DNA of 61,939 bases, taken from positions 1 through 61,939 of the forward strand of contig JAPLQI010000064.1 in the NCBI GenBank assembly GCA_026399755.1, written 5' to 3'. This stretch comes from Pseudomonadota bacterium. GTDB lineage: Bacteria > Pseudomonadota > Gammaproteobacteria > Burkholderiales > Chitinibacteraceae. The notes below the pieces were generated by a model. It was given only the letters and a program-made list of their open reading frames with translations, searched no databases and was not told the DNA's origin. The position numbers and the translations under genes are program-made. Shown here one piece after another: positions 8,941 to 17,894 of the stretch (positions are counted from its first letter, which is position 1; every line of letters starts with the position of its first letter).

Positions 8941-9064
8941 ATCAACATTTCATTTGTATTTCAGTAAAATTACAATTTTATGAACTTATCTCTTTAAGTC
9001 CCATAGCTTCTTATGATGAAATAAAGGCACAACAACCGCACACAGCCTTTTTTAGGACAACATC

Positions 9065-10702
9065 ATGAGCAAGAAGTCAAAATCATCCGCACCAAGCGAT
9101 CCAAGCCGCCGCCGCTTACTGGGCGGGCTGGCCGCAATGGGCGCTGCATATACCCTGCCTGCTATGAGCGATGCCAAATCGCCCCCCGCTCAAAAGATTA
9201 GCCCAGCAGGCAAGCAGCATTTAAAAGATGAAGTAAAAAATATCGTCGTGATTTATTTAGAAAACCGCAGTTTTAATAATCTTTACGGCAATTTTCCCGG
9301 CGTGGCCGCGCCTTTAGCCAGCGCACAATACGCGCCCCAGCTGGACCGAGATGGCAAGCCATTCACGACCCTGCCTAAGATTTGGGGTGGGCTGGTGCAG
9401 CGCGGGCAGATGGTGGCAGGCAAGCGTTATTTTATTGATGAGCAGCAAATCAGCGGCCTGCCTAATGCGCCATTTGCACTCAAAGACGAGGCCGGGGCAC
9501 TGCTGCCAGAATCGGTGATTACCCGCGATCTGTGCCATTTGTTTTATCACAACCAGATGCAAATCAACGGTGGCAAGAATGATCAGTTTGTCGCATGGGG
9601 CGATTCTGGGGCGCTGGTCATGGGGCATTACAGCGAAGGAGCCAAAAACCTGAATCTTTGGCAAATTGCTCGCCAATACACGCTCTGCGATAACTTCTTT
9701 ATGGCGGCATTTGGTGGCTCCTACCTAAACCACCAATTTTTGATTTCTGGCCGCACCCCAGAATACTTCAACGCAGCCACCAGCCCCGCCAAAGAAAAAA
9801 TTGCCGTATTAAGCGATGGGCCACAGGGCGATCAACTGGCGCTCAGCCCCAAATCTCCCGCATCGGCCATGGATGGCAAGCCCAAATTTATCAATAGCGG
9901 CGCCATTACCCCCGATGGCTACGCAGTAAATACTATGGCCCCGCCTTTTCAACCCAGCTATGTGCCCCCTGCCCCTGGCGGTGACCCGCTTTTAGCCGAT
10001 CCGACAGACCCAAGCACACTGCCACCGCAAGATTACAACACCATTGGTGACCTACTTTCAGCCAAGAAAGTGAGCTGGGCTTGGTATGGCGGCGCATGGC
10101 AGGCGACGCTGGATGGCAAAGGCGGCGCAGATGCGCCTAATTTTCAATATCACCACCAGCCGTTTAATTATTTCAAACAATTTGCACCGGGCACCAAAGC
10201 ACGCGAAACGCATTTATTAGATGCAGGCATGGGCGACAGCCCGATTTCTAACCGCTTTATCGCCTCGGCCGTGGCAGGCACGCTGCCGCAAGTGGCTTTT
10301 TATAAGCCACAGGGCAATTTAAATATGCACGCGGGCTATTCAGATGTGCAATCGGGCGATCAGCACACAGCCAATGTGCTGCAACACTTAATGAGTGGGC
10401 CGCAGTGGAAAAACATGGTGGTGATCATTACCCATGATGAAAACGGCGGCTGGTGGGATCACGTTGCCCCACCTAAAGGCGATCGCTGGGGACCAGGCTC
10501 CCGCATCCCCGCCATTATTGTTTCGCCTTTTGCCAAAAAAGGCACGGTGGATCACACTCTCTATGACACCACTTCCATCATCCGCTTTATCAGTAAAGTG
10601 CATGATTTGCCCGAATTAGAAGGCATTCAATTGCGTAATGCCGCCTTTAAGTCTCGCGGCGCGCAGCCTCCGGGCGATTTAACCGCGGCGCTGGATTTAT
10701 AA
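9065..10702 (+). CDS. AcpA-type acid phosphatase/phosphoesterase with Tat signal
   Basis: A 545-residue secreted phosphoesterase. The twin-arginine leader SRRRLLGGLAA predicts Tat export. The family motif ENRSFNNLYG lies near residue 62 and the metal-binding HDENGGWWDH near residue 460, as in the AcpA/phospholipase C superfamily (PF04185). Such enzymes hydrolyse phosphomonoesters or phospholipids outside the cytoplasm. AGGA eight bases before the ATG supports the start. It follows the telA operon by 124 bp and has its own terminator. Acid phosphatase fits better than phospholipase C because the long C-terminal domains of the latter are absent. Confidence 0.85.
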   Translation: MSKKSKSSAPSDPSRRRLLGGLAAMGAAYTLPAMSDAKSPPAQKISPAGKQHLKDEVKNIVVIYLENRSFNNLYGNFPGVAAPLASAQYAPQLDRDGKPFTTLPKIWGGLVQRGQMVAGKRYFIDEQQISGLPNAPFALKDEAGALLPESVITRDLCHLFYHNQMQINGGKNDQFVAWGDSGALVMGHYSEGAKNLNLWQIARQYTLCDNFFMAAFGGSYLNHQFLISGRTPEYFNAATSPAKEKIAVLSDGPQGDQLALSPKSPASAMDGKPKFINSGAITPDGYAVNTMAPPFQPSYVPPAPGGDPLLADPTDPSTLPPQDYNTIGDLLSAKKVSWAWYGGAWQATLDGKGGADAPNFQYHHQPFNYFKQFAPGTKARETHLLDAGMGDSPISNRFIASAVAGTLPQVAFYKPQGNLNMHAGYSDVQSGDQHTANVLQHLMSGPQWKNMVVIITHDENGGWWDHVAPPKGDRWGPGSRIPAIIVSPFAKKGTVDHTLYDTTSIIRFISKVHDLPELEGIQLRNAAFKSRGAQPPGDLTAALDL

Positions 10703-10726
10703 AAAAACGCTCAATGAAAGGTGCAA

Positions 10727-10761
10727 AAAGCCCCTGTCGACTAAATCGGCAGGGGCTTTAT
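10727..10761. terminator. Bidirectional terminator between convergent genes
   Basis: AAAGCCCCTGTCGA pairs with TCGGCAGGGGCTTT around a 5-base loop, with A and T runs on both sides. It can serve the phosphatase gene on the plus strand and the Asr-like gene on the minus strand. Confidence 0.85.
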
Positions 10762-10795
10762 ATAAGTGTGGATTCAAGCCACCAAAGCTAAAACC

Positions 10796-11221
10796 TTATA
10801 CAGCAGATGCAGCTGAAGCATGTTTTTTCACAGGTGCTTTATGTGCTGCTGAGGCTGCAGAAGCTGCGTGCTTTTTCGCCTGAGCTTTTTGTACTGAAGA
10901 CGCTGCAGATGCTGCGTGTTTTTTAGCCTGAGCCTTTTGTACTGAAGACGCTGCAGAAGCGGCGTGCTTTTTCGCCTGAGCCTTTTGTACTGCGGATGCT
11001 GCAGAAGCGTGTGCTGGCGCTTTATGTACGCCGGATGCCGCTGATGCAGCAGTATGCTTTTTAGCATGCGCTTTCTTGCTTACATGCTTGCTTGCAGAAG
11101 CACTCACCTTAGCGGAGTGGGTTTCAGCCTTAGCAGGGGTAGAGGCTGTTTCTGCTGCCATACCAAAAGCGGTAGTCGCAACAAATACAGTAGCAGCAAG
11201 GGTTGTCAGCAGTTTGTTCAT
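10796..11221 (-). CDS. Asr-like Ala/Lys/His-rich repetitive secreted protein
   Basis: A 141-residue protein with a signal peptide (MNKLLTTLAATVF...AAE) and a mature part made almost only of Ala, Lys, Ser, His and Val. A 15-residue unit, VQKAQAKKHAASAAS, is repeated three times in tandem, with degenerate copies on both sides. The composition and the recurrent KAQAKKH motif resemble the periplasmic acid-shock protein Asr of enterobacteria, a basic, intrinsically disordered protein induced at low pH. The AGGAAG ribosome-binding site supports the start. The resemblance is compositional, so homology is uncertain. Confidence 0.6.
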   Translation of the reverse strand: MNKLLTTLAATVFVATTAFGMAAETASTPAKAETHSAKVSASASKHVSKKAHAKKHTAASAASGVHKAPAHASAASAVQKAQAKKHAASAASSVQKAQAKKHAASAASSVQKAQAKKHAASAASAAHKAPVKKHASAASAV

Positions 11222-11429
11222 GGTATTGCTTCCTAAAGTCGCTCGGTAGTGAGCGTGTAAATTCAGTATCTACCCCTTAAGTTGATAATTCGATGTGGGT
11301 TTGGTAGCGATCTGTAACGAACTGTCCGCAAAATGCAGAAAGCATACGCCAAGATCATAAGTACACTCATTTGCCCCTTCTGACCTCAGCCCTTATCAAA
11401 AAACCATCGCCACGAAGGCATAATGTAAG

Positions 11430-11849
11430 ATGCAAATTTTATGTCCGATTACAGAGCCGCCCATGAAGCCACTGCAATGCGCATGTCTGGTCGATGTACA
11501 AGACAACAAGTTACTGCTGGTTAGAGTTCGCCAAAATCAACACTGGTATCTACCCGGAGGCAAAGTAGAGCAAGGCGAATCAGCTGATCAGGCACTAAGC
11601 CGAGAATTGGCAGAAGAATTAGGCATTGCCATCCAAAATGCCCACTATCTATATACCGTGATTGCACCTGCCTATGGGCAGGCAGGCGATGTTGAGCTGA
11701 TTTGCTATCGTGCAGAATGGCAAGGAGTGCCGCGCGCCATGGGCGAGATCAGCGAAGTGGCATGGCTCCCCCTGCAAAACCTCGATCAATTTGCCCCTGC
11801 GGTGCAAGTGCTTTGTAAAGACTTTCTTACCAGTGAGCCAAGCACCTAA
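11430..11849 (+). CDS. Nudix hydrolase
   Basis: A protein of about 139 residues with a complete Nudix box: GGKVEQGE, then RELAEELGI in the GX5EX7REUXEEXGU pattern (about residues 43-66). Nudix enzymes hydrolyse nucleoside diphosphates linked to another group; the substrate cannot be told from sequence. An alternative ATG at 11463 would remove 11 residues and begin directly at the beta strand MKPLQCACLVDV, which may be the true start. It precedes the acyltransferase by a short gap, but no functional link is evident. Confidence 0.9.
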   Translation: MQILCPITEPPMKPLQCACLVDVQDNKLLLVRVRQNQHWYLPGGKVEQGESADQALSRELAEELGIAIQNAHYLYTVIAPAYGQAGDVELICYRAEWQGVPRAMGEISEVAWLPLQNLDQFAPAVQVLCKDFLTSEPST

Positions 11850-11909
11850 GGCACAGAATCGCCACATACCGCCATGCAATTCACTTTATGGTTTATGCAA
11901 AGGCCGCAA

Positions 11910-13082
11910 ATGATGCAGCAAGCACATCTTCCCCCGAAACGCTTTTATTCGCTTGATGCACTCAGAGGCATCGCCGCGCTCTGCGTGGTGTTTTGGCACT
12001 GGCAGCATTTCTTTTTTGCTGGCACCACAGCGGGGAAATTTGATCTTGAGCGGCTGCCTTTTTCTGATGGCTTATCGCTGCTTTATACTAAGGGCTGGCT
12101 GGCGGTTGATTTATTTTTTAGCCTGTCTGGCTTTATTTTTTATTGGCTCTATTCCAAAAAAATTGCCCTAAAGGAAATCTCTTCAAGTCAATTTTCCTTA
12201 TTGCGATTTTCCAGACTTTACCCCCTGCATCTTGCCAGCCTATTGATGGTGGCCATCGGCCAACTATGGGTCAACCATGCGCGAGGGGCTTACTTTGTTT
12301 ATCCCTATAATGATGTCAAACATTTTTTGCTTAATATTTTGTTTACGTCTTCTTGGGGCTTTGAGCAGGGCCACTCATTTAATGCCCCAATATGGTCTGT
12401 TTCTGTAGAAGTTCTTTTATATATTATTTTCTTTAGCTGCTGCCGCCTCTTGCCTGTTAGAGCGTTTATTTTAGCGGCGATATCCATCATGGGCTTTCAG
12501 CTTATTCAAGACTATTACCAGCCCATAGGCAGGGGCCTTGGCTCCTTCTTTTTGGGCGGTCTTGTGTTTATCGCTTACCAAACTGTGCTCAAATCAAAGC
12601 ACTCCGTATCACTGAGTAAATCAGTATTTTTAATTATGCTTTTTGCATGGTCCATTACTATCACCACCCTGCTACAAAAAATAGACTTCAATTCACTCTC
12701 TATTTTTCATTTTCACTTACCGCATAGGATGCTGGAGCTAATCGATTCATGGCCCGTGGTGGTGCTTTTTCCGCTTAGCATTTTATCGCTAGCGCTGTTT
12801 GAAACGCAGCATGGCCCATTGGCTAAGCGCATTGCGTTTCTAGGCGATATTTCATACTCATCCTATTTACTGCATTTTCCGCTGCAACTTTTATTTTCCA
12901 TGCTGCTGAGCTATTTCTCATTCGGCCAAGATATTTATTACTCCCCTTGGCTGATGTTGCTATTTTTCACCCTACTAATAACAATAAGCTTTATTAGCTT
13001 TAGAAATTTTGAAATGCCCGCCCAAAAGCGGTTACGGCAACTCAATATATCGAGAAAAAAAACAGTGCAAAGCCCTATATAG
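11910..13082 (+). CDS. Acyltransferase 3 family membrane protein (OafA/YrhL-like)
   Basis: About 390 residues with roughly ten membrane segments. The N-terminal RFYSLDALRGIAALCVVFWH carries the family Arg-Gly and His residues, and the later SISVEV-like SVSVEVLLY and SYSSYLLHFPL are typical of acyltransferase 3 proteins. These inner-membrane enzymes O-acetylate or acylate surface glycans. AAAGG seven bases upstream favours the ATG at 11910 over 11874. It is not inside a polysaccharide cluster, so the acceptor is unknown. The gene is more AT-rich than its neighbours. Confidence 0.87.
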   Translation: MMQQAHLPPKRFYSLDALRGIAALCVVFWHWQHFFFAGTTAGKFDLERLPFSDGLSLLYTKGWLAVDLFFSLSGFIFYWLYSKKIALKEISSSQFSLLRFSRLYPLHLASLLMVAIGQLWVNHARGAYFVYPYNDVKHFLLNILFTSSWGFEQGHSFNAPIWSVSVEVLLYIIFFSCCRLLPVRAFILAAISIMGFQLIQDYYQPIGRGLGSFFLGGLVFIAYQTVLKSKHSVSLSKSVFLIMLFAWSITITTLLQKIDFNSLSIFHFHLPHRMLELIDSWPVVVLFPLSILSLALFETQHGPLAKRIAFLGDISYSSYLLHFPLQLLFSMLLSYFSFGQDIYYSPWLMLLFFTLLITISFISFRNFEMPAQKRLRQLNISRKKTVQSPI

Positions 13083-13260
13083 CAGAGCCTTAAACCCGCC
13101 TCTTTCCATAAAAATAAAACGGCGTAAATCCATAGCAGCACAATAGCCACGGCCCTTTCCAGCACCGCCCTTTTGTCTTGCACCAACTTATTACTTTGAT
13201 TTAGCCGCCTATAGCACGCAGGATTGGGGCTTCGTCTAAATAAAGGCCACCCTCAGAATC

Positions 13261-14670
13261 ATGCTGCGCTATCTCTCCTTTCGCACGCTGCTGATTATTG
13301 GCTTTGCCTTAGTCGCTCTTACCCCTTCCGCCGCCTTGGTGCAGCTGCGTTACGGCTTGGCTGGGCTGACCATTCAGGCACAGCAGCAGCAGGAGCAGGC
13401 GAGCGCTTGGTCTAATGCTTCGCAGCAAACCCAAGAGCAGGCGCTGCATTTAGAGCGGGCCAGTCGACAGTTGCTGATCTTGCCTGAAACCACGTTTTTC
13501 AATGCCGCACACAGCGCCAATGCCAAGCTAGAAGCGGCCCAGAAAATCTTTATGCACGAGCCGCTGCTCAAAGAAAGCAGCGAGAGCATCAGCCAGCTAT
13601 TAGCTCAGATCGCCGCCAATACTCGCCAACACAAATCGCAAGTGAATCGCTTATTTAGCCAGCTCAATGAGCAGCTTAAAAATCAAGATCAATTAATCGA
13701 GCTGCAATTAGCAAAGCAGCGCCTACAGTGGCTAGAGAGCGTTCACAGCAAACAAAAGCAAGTAGATATGCTGGCCATTTTGTCGCCAATTGCCGCACTT
13801 AGCATGGCCATTATTATGGCGGTCATGTTTAGCAGACCCATTGCACGATTAAAACTAAAAATCACCCAACTAGCGCAAGGCCAGCGTGGGCAAGACTGGC
13901 AATTATCTGGCCCAGCCGATTTGCAAGGATTGGCTAAATCGCTGGCGGAGCTGGATTTACGCTTGGTGCAGCTAGAGGCGCAAAAAGCGCAGTTTTTCCG
14001 CCATGTGTCGCACGAATTAAAAACCCCTTTGGCGGTGATTCATGAAGCCTCGGCGCTGCTGCAAGAAGAAGTGCTGGGCAGCTTAAATACCCAGCAAAAA
14101 GAAATCAGCGCCATGGTGCAAAGCAATGTGCAGACCTTGCGTCAGCGTGTGGATGCGCTACTGGCACACGACGCAGGGCGCTGGCTTTCGGCCGAACTGG
14201 TGATTGCGCCTTTGCTGCTAGAGCCATTTTTAGCTCAGCGATTACAACAATGGCGCTTATTACTCACCAAAAAATCCCTGCGTATTTCGCTATCAGGGCT
14301 CGCCTCGCCCAGCTACGCCGATCACGCCAAACTTGGAATCATTCTGGACAACTTACTGGTCAACGCCATTCGCTTTAGTCCAGCCCATAGCGAAATTATC
14401 ATTCGCTATGGGCAAGATGGGCCACAAAGCTGGTTAGAAATCCAAGACCAAGGCCCTGGCGTAAATAGCGAAGATACAGAATCTATTTTTGAGCCTTTTC
14501 ACTGTGGCCCCGCCCCCAAAGGCGAGCCAGCAGGCTCTGGCATTGGCCTGACCATGGCCAGAAGCTTTGCCCAACTGATGCATGGTGATGTAGAACTTCT
14601 CCCCAGCAGCACAGGCGCTTGTTTTCGCCTGCATTGGCAGCTGGCACAGGGCCATATTGAGGGCGGGTGA
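13261..14670 (+). CDS. glrK: GlrK/QseE-like sensor histidine kinase
   Basis: A 469-residue membrane kinase: a membrane segment near the N-terminus, a periplasmic helical domain of about 150 residues, a second membrane segment near 180-200, HAMP-like linker, HisKA with the phospho-acceptor His at about 251 (FRHVSHELKTP), and HATPase with N (DNLLVNAIRFSP), G1 (DQGPGV) and G2 (GSGIGLTMA) boxes. The assignment to GlrK comes from the downstream qseG- and glrR-like genes in the usual order. The last codons and the stop lie inside a repeat that begins GGGCGGGTGA, so the natural C-terminus may have been altered. Confidence 0.8.
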   Translation: MLRYLSFRTLLIIGFALVALTPSAALVQLRYGLAGLTIQAQQQQEQASAWSNASQQTQEQALHLERASRQLLILPETTFFNAAHSANAKLEAAQKIFMHEPLLKESSESISQLLAQIAANTRQHKSQVNRLFSQLNEQLKNQDQLIELQLAKQRLQWLESVHSKQKQVDMLAILSPIAALSMAIIMAVMFSRPIARLKLKITQLAQGQRGQDWQLSGPADLQGLAKSLAELDLRLVQLEAQKAQFFRHVSHELKTPLAVIHEASALLQEEVLGSLNTQQKEISAMVQSNVQTLRQRVDALLAHDAGRWLSAELVIAPLLLEPFLAQRLQQWRLLLTKKSLRISLSGLASPSYADHAKLGIILDNLLVNAIRFSPAHSEIIIRYGQDGPQSWLEIQDQGPGVNSEDTESIFEPFHCGPAPKGEPAGSGIGLTMARSFAQLMHGDVELLPSSTGACFRLHWQLAQGHIEGG

Positions 14671-15046
14671 AACCCATGCGTGCTAAGCAAAGCCCAAAAG
14701 GTCTTTTTTGTGCCTTTGGCACGTTGATTTTGGTGCGGTATCCCCGCGGGGGACTCCCTTTCTTGAACGGCCAAGAAAGGAAGCAAAGAAGGCCGCCCCT
14801 CGAAACACGAAGGCTCCTCCACTGCGGACAATCGAGTCGGCGGCGGGCGAGACTCGCTCGTGCCTCGCTGCCTCTGGCCGAAACCCCGCCCCGCTTGTTT
14901 CAAGGGGACTTTAAAAAGCCCTATGCCAAGACCGTGGTTGTTATGCTTTTCGCTGTTTGCTAATGAAAAAACAATTTGCTTAGCAAGAATGGAGTGCACC
15001 CCGCGTGCAATACTAAAAAATACACAGCTTGCACCCGCCCTACGAT
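14656..15046. repeat. Dispersed repeat, copy 1, between glrK and qseG
   Basis: Starts GGGCGGGTGAAACCC at the glrK stop and ends CACCCGCCCTACGATGATTC. The core (about 14715-14960) contains TTTCTTGAACGGCCAAGAAA, GCGGACAATCGAG and CCCCGCCCCGCTTGTT. An inverted, diverged copy lies at 17186-17556 downstream of glrR. Open frames in this stretch on both strands look spurious. Confidence 0.8.
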
Positions 15047-15097
15047 GATTCAATGCTTGTGTGGTAGCCCCATGGCATCTGCCTAAGTTGTTAGAAA

Positions 15098-15166
15098 TGG
15101 GGTGAAACCCGCAGGTTTATATATCAAAAAGCGAATACACGGCGGGTAAGCCCCGCCCCAACACGA
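15098..15166. repeat. Palindromic REP-like element
   Basis: GGGGTGAAACCCGC near 15098 is partly mirrored by GCGGGTAAGCCCCGCCCC near 15148-15166. It is a diverged member of the GGGCGGGTGAAACCCGC family seen elsewhere in the window. Confidence 0.5.
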
Positions 15167-15248
15167 TTTACTTTGCATCACATAAACTTACGTGATGCGT
15201 ATTGGGCATAAAAACTTGCTCACCCTTATTGCTTGCACAAGGTCATTC

Positions 15249-15740
15249 ATGAAGCACCTTATTGATCGCTCTTCTTTAAAATACCTCCTTCTTTGCAGCA
15301 TCAGCCTTGTCGGCTGCGTCAGCTTGCCTCCTCCTCCTGCCGAGCCAGCCTTAGTACCACCACCCAAAGCCGTCGTCATTACCCCTGCATGTAATTTTGA
15401 TGAGGGGCTGGCTAAGCTGGCAACGCCCATCGCTACTTCTGAATGCAGCAGTGACAAACTACTGGCACTTGCCCAGCAGATGATGAGCAACCACGCCGAT
15501 ATTAATCGCGTGCAAAGCCAGCTCGATCAGCTGCAAGCCCAAGCGCTCAGCCCCGCCAGCCGCCAATTTGCTCAGCTCTTAGCCAGCCAGCTTGCCGAGC
15601 GCAAACGGCTAAATGCTCTGCTAGACAAACAAAATATCGCCACCAAAGAGCAGCAAAAACGTGCCAATGATCTAGCCGCCAAGCTCGATGCCTTTAAAGA
15701 TATGGAAAAAGAAATGCTGGCGAGGAATAAAAAACCATGA
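15249..15740 (+). CDS. qseG: QseG-like lipoprotein
   Basis: About 163 residues from the ATG at 15249, with a lipoprotein signal peptide ending in LVGC (about residue 22). A proline-rich linker and a long helical, Gln/Leu-rich coiled-coil region follow. In enterobacteria QseG is an outer-membrane lipoprotein that contacts the QseE/GlrK sensor. The position between a GlrK-like kinase and a GlrR-like regulator supports this role; sequence resemblance beyond the overall shape is weak. The start codon of glrR overlaps its stop (ATGA). An upstream start at 15192 would spoil the signal peptide. Confidence 0.65.
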   Translation: MKHLIDRSSLKYLLLCSISLVGCVSLPPPPAEPALVPPPKAVVITPACNFDEGLAKLATPIATSECSSDKLLALAQQMMSNHADINRVQSQLDQLQAQALSPASRQFAQLLASQLAERKRLNALLDKQNIATKEQQKRANDLAAKLDAFKDMEKEMLARNKKP

Positions 15741-17092
15741 CTGCAAAAATCCTACTGGTCGATGATGATCCCGATCTGCTACGCCTCGTTTCCATTCGCT
15801 TGATTGCCGCTGGCTATGAAGTCACCGAAGCCGCCAGCGCCGAGGCCGCTCTGAATGCACTGGCCGTGCATCGCGCCGATTTACTCCTCAGCGATTGGAA
15901 GCTCCCCGGCATGGATGGCATGGCGCTGTTTGAAGAAGTGCGTCGCCGTTATCCCGCCCTGCCGGTGATTATGCTCACCGCCCACGGCACCGTGCCAGAT
16001 GCGATTGAAGCCATCAGCCACGGCATGTTTGCCTATTTAATTAAGCCCTTTGATGGCAAAGCGCTGCTAGATAAAGTCAGCCAAGCGCTGCTCTTAAGCA
16101 GCCCGCCTAGCCTCAACCATCACGATGGAAATCAAACTTGGCGGCAAGGATTTATCAGCTGCAGCCCCGTAATGGACGAGCTATTGGCCGAAGCGCGGCT
16201 GGTAGCCGTCACCGATGCCAGCGTGCTGATTCGCGGCGAAAGCGGCACGGGTAAGGAGGTGCTGGCCCAAGCCATACACCGCGCCAGTCTGCGGGCCAAG
16301 CGCCCTTTTATCGCCGTAAATTGCGGTGCGATTCCAGACAATCTACTTGAAAGCGAATTATTCGGCCACGAAAAAGGCGCATTTACCGGCGCCAGCCAAA
16401 AGCAAAATGGCTTGTTTTTAGAGGCCGATGGCGGAACGATTTTCCTCGATGAAATTGGCGACATGCCGCTACCGCTGCAAGTTAAATTGCTGCGCGTCTT
16501 GCAAGAGCGCGAAGTGCGGCCTGTTGGCGCGGGCCGTGCCGTGCCGGTGAATGTGCGGGTGCTCTCGGCCACTCACCGCGATTTACAATCTTTGCTACTG
16601 AATGGCTCGTTTAGAGAAGATTTGTTTTATCGCCTGAATGTGGTGTCTTTAGCGCTGCCATCGCTGACCGAGCGGCGAGAAGATATTCCACTATTGGCGC
16701 GGTACTTTTTAGAGCAGGTGGTTGAGCGCTACGCCAAGACCGACTGCCACTTTGCCGCCGACGCGCTCAGCTTTTTAAGCACCGCCAACTGGCCAGGCAA
16801 TATTCGCCAGCTCTCGAACCTCGTTGAGCAATGCTGCGTACTGGCCACCGGCCCCATGATCACGCTGGCCCAAGTACAAAAAGCCATGGCCACCGAATCG
16901 GCCGCCATCTTGCCACTGGCCGAAGCCAAACGCCTATTTGAGCGCGATTACCTCGAACGCCTGCTGCGCCTCACCGGCGGCAATGTCAGCGACGCCGCAC
17001 GCCTAGCCGACCGCAACCGCACCGAATTCTACCGCCTCCTCCAAAAACACGACCTCGCCCCCGCCGCGTTTAAAGCGGATATCAGCGCCTAG
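15737..17092 (+). CDS. glrR: GlrR/QseF-like sigma54-dependent response regulator
   Basis: A 451-residue NtrC-family activator. Residues 1-120 are a receiver with the phospho-acceptor Asp in LLLSDWKLPG. The AAA+ domain has Walker A GESGTGKE (about 167), the sigma54-contact loop GAFTGA (about 214) and Walker B FLDEIGD. The C-terminus is a Fis-type helix-turn-helix (GGNVSDAARLADRNRTEFYR). It overlaps qseG by four bases. Two sigma54 promoters with GlrR-type binding sites lie within 2 kb downstream, which suggests local targets. No other sigma54 activator is encoded in the window. Confidence 0.88.
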   Translation: MTAKILLVDDDPDLLRLVSIRLIAAGYEVTEAASAEAALNALAVHRADLLLSDWKLPGMDGMALFEEVRRRYPALPVIMLTAHGTVPDAIEAISHGMFAYLIKPFDGKALLDKVSQALLLSSPPSLNHHDGNQTWRQGFISCSPVMDELLAEARLVAVTDASVLIRGESGTGKEVLAQAIHRASLRAKRPFIAVNCGAIPDNLLESELFGHEKGAFTGASQKQNGLFLEADGGTIFLDEIGDMPLPLQVKLLRVLQEREVRPVGAGRAVPVNVRVLSATHRDLQSLLLNGSFREDLFYRLNVVSLALPSLTERREDIPLLARYFLEQVVERYAKTDCHFAADALSFLSTANWPGNIRQLSNLVEQCCVLATGPMITLAQVQKAMATESAAILPLAEAKRLFERDYLERLLRLTGGNVSDAARLADRNRTEFYRLLQKHDLAPAAFKADISA

Positions 17093-17135
17093 GCAATATT
17101 TATTTAAAGCTCAACAACCCATGTTGCAGCGCAGA

Positions 17136-17159
17136 TAGATCCTGTGACGACAGGATCTA
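17136..17159 (+). terminator. Hairpin downstream of glrR
   Basis: TAGATCCTGT and ACAGGATCTA form a perfect 10-bp stem with a 4-base loop. It lies 44 bases after the glrR stop and lacks a clear T run, so it may be a terminator or a transcript-end stabiliser. Confidence 0.45.
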
Positions 17160-17185
17160 AATAAAGAGTAGAAGGCGTTTTTGTA

Positions 17186-17556
17186 TGGTGGGTGAAATTC
17201 CGAACGCGCTAACCACATAGTTTTTTCATTGGCAAACAACGAAAAATGTATTGGCCATGCTCTCTGCACGGGGCTTTAGAGTCCCCTTGAAGCACGCCGA
17301 AACGAGGAACAAGCGGGGCGGGGTTTCGGCGAGGACTGTTTGAGCGAGCGCAGCGAGCGAGTTCCGCAGCCGCCGCCTCGATTGTCCGCAGAGAGGGGCT
17401 TTCGTGCTGGCCGGGGCGGACTTCTTTGGCTTCGTTTCTTGGCCGTTCAAGAAAGGAAGGCCCCCGCGGTGGCTACCGCTCCAAAACTAACGTGCCGAAG
17501 GCACTAAAAAGATCTTTTTGCCTCTGCTTAGCATACAGAGGCGTACACCCGCCCAA
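17186..17556. repeat. Dispersed repeat, copy 2, inverted, downstream of glrR
   Basis: Read on the minus strand this follows copy 1 (14656-15046) from GGGCGGGTG through GGCACGTTAGTTTTGG, TTTCTTGAACGGCCAAGAAA and CCCCGCCCCGCTTGTT. The two copies face each other around qseG-glrR. They differ at many positions, so the duplication is not recent. Confidence 0.8.
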
Positions 17557-17674
17557 AGATGATTCAATATTTGTAATCGCACCATGCCACACCGCCTAAA
17601 TTAATAGGAGTAGAGGCAGTCCAACAATAGATGCAGCGCTTAAATCACAAGTCATAAAGCCGCCCCTCTTTATT

Positions 17675-17756
17675 CGTCGTGTTTTAGCAACAGCCTTTCC
17701 ATATACAAATCAAACACTTACAAAAACACCCCGAATCCTGTCGTGTATTAGCGACA
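17675..17756 (+). promoter_or_regulatory. Paired GlrR-type binding sites upstream of first secreted-protein gene
   Basis: TGTC-N10-GACA at 17739-17756 is an exact match to the GlrR/QseF recognition pattern known from the enterobacterial glmY promoter. A degenerate copy (CGTC-N10-AACA) begins at 17675, 64 bp upstream. The proximal site is centred about 74 bp before the -24 element. Confidence 0.75.
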
Positions 17757-17819
17757 GATACAAATCATCCCTGCTAAACGAAAAACAGTAAGTCATTGAA
17801 TAAAAAAGGATTTTAAAAC

Positions 17820-17834
17820 TGGCACGGTGCTTGC
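17820..17834 (+). promoter_or_regulatory. Sigma54 (-24/-12) promoter
   Basis: TGGCAC, five bases, then TTGC followed by T is a near-perfect sigma54 promoter. Transcription would begin about 12 bases after the -12 C, near 17846, leaving a leader of about 49 bases before the ATG at 17895. Confidence 0.88.
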
Positions 17835-17850
17835 TGTAGGTAGTGCATCG

Positions 17851-17864
17851 AACGAGAAATCGTT
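17851..17864 (+). promoter_or_regulatory. Conserved leader hairpin with GAAA loop
   Basis: AACGA-GAAA-TCGTT can fold into a small stem with a GNRA tetraloop immediately after the predicted transcription start. The same element occurs at 18921-18934 before the paralogous gene, with an A-U to G-U change in the stem. Confidence 0.5.
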
Positions 17865-17894
17865 TATCTGATTACCCACGCAAGGAAACACACC

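Noticed and set aside
10796-11221. Tandem repeats as a CRISPR array
   Set aside because: The repeat has codon periodicity within an open frame with signal peptide and no unique spacers; no cas genes are present.
14499-15053. Long antisense and sense frames in the glrK-qseG gap
   Set aside because: They lie in a dispersed repeat, lack ribosome-binding sites and have composition unlike the neighbouring genes.
14656-17556. qseG-glrR as a composite transposon
   Set aside because: The flanking repeats are diverged and non-coding, no transposase is present, and glrK-qseG-glrR order is the normal one for this locus.
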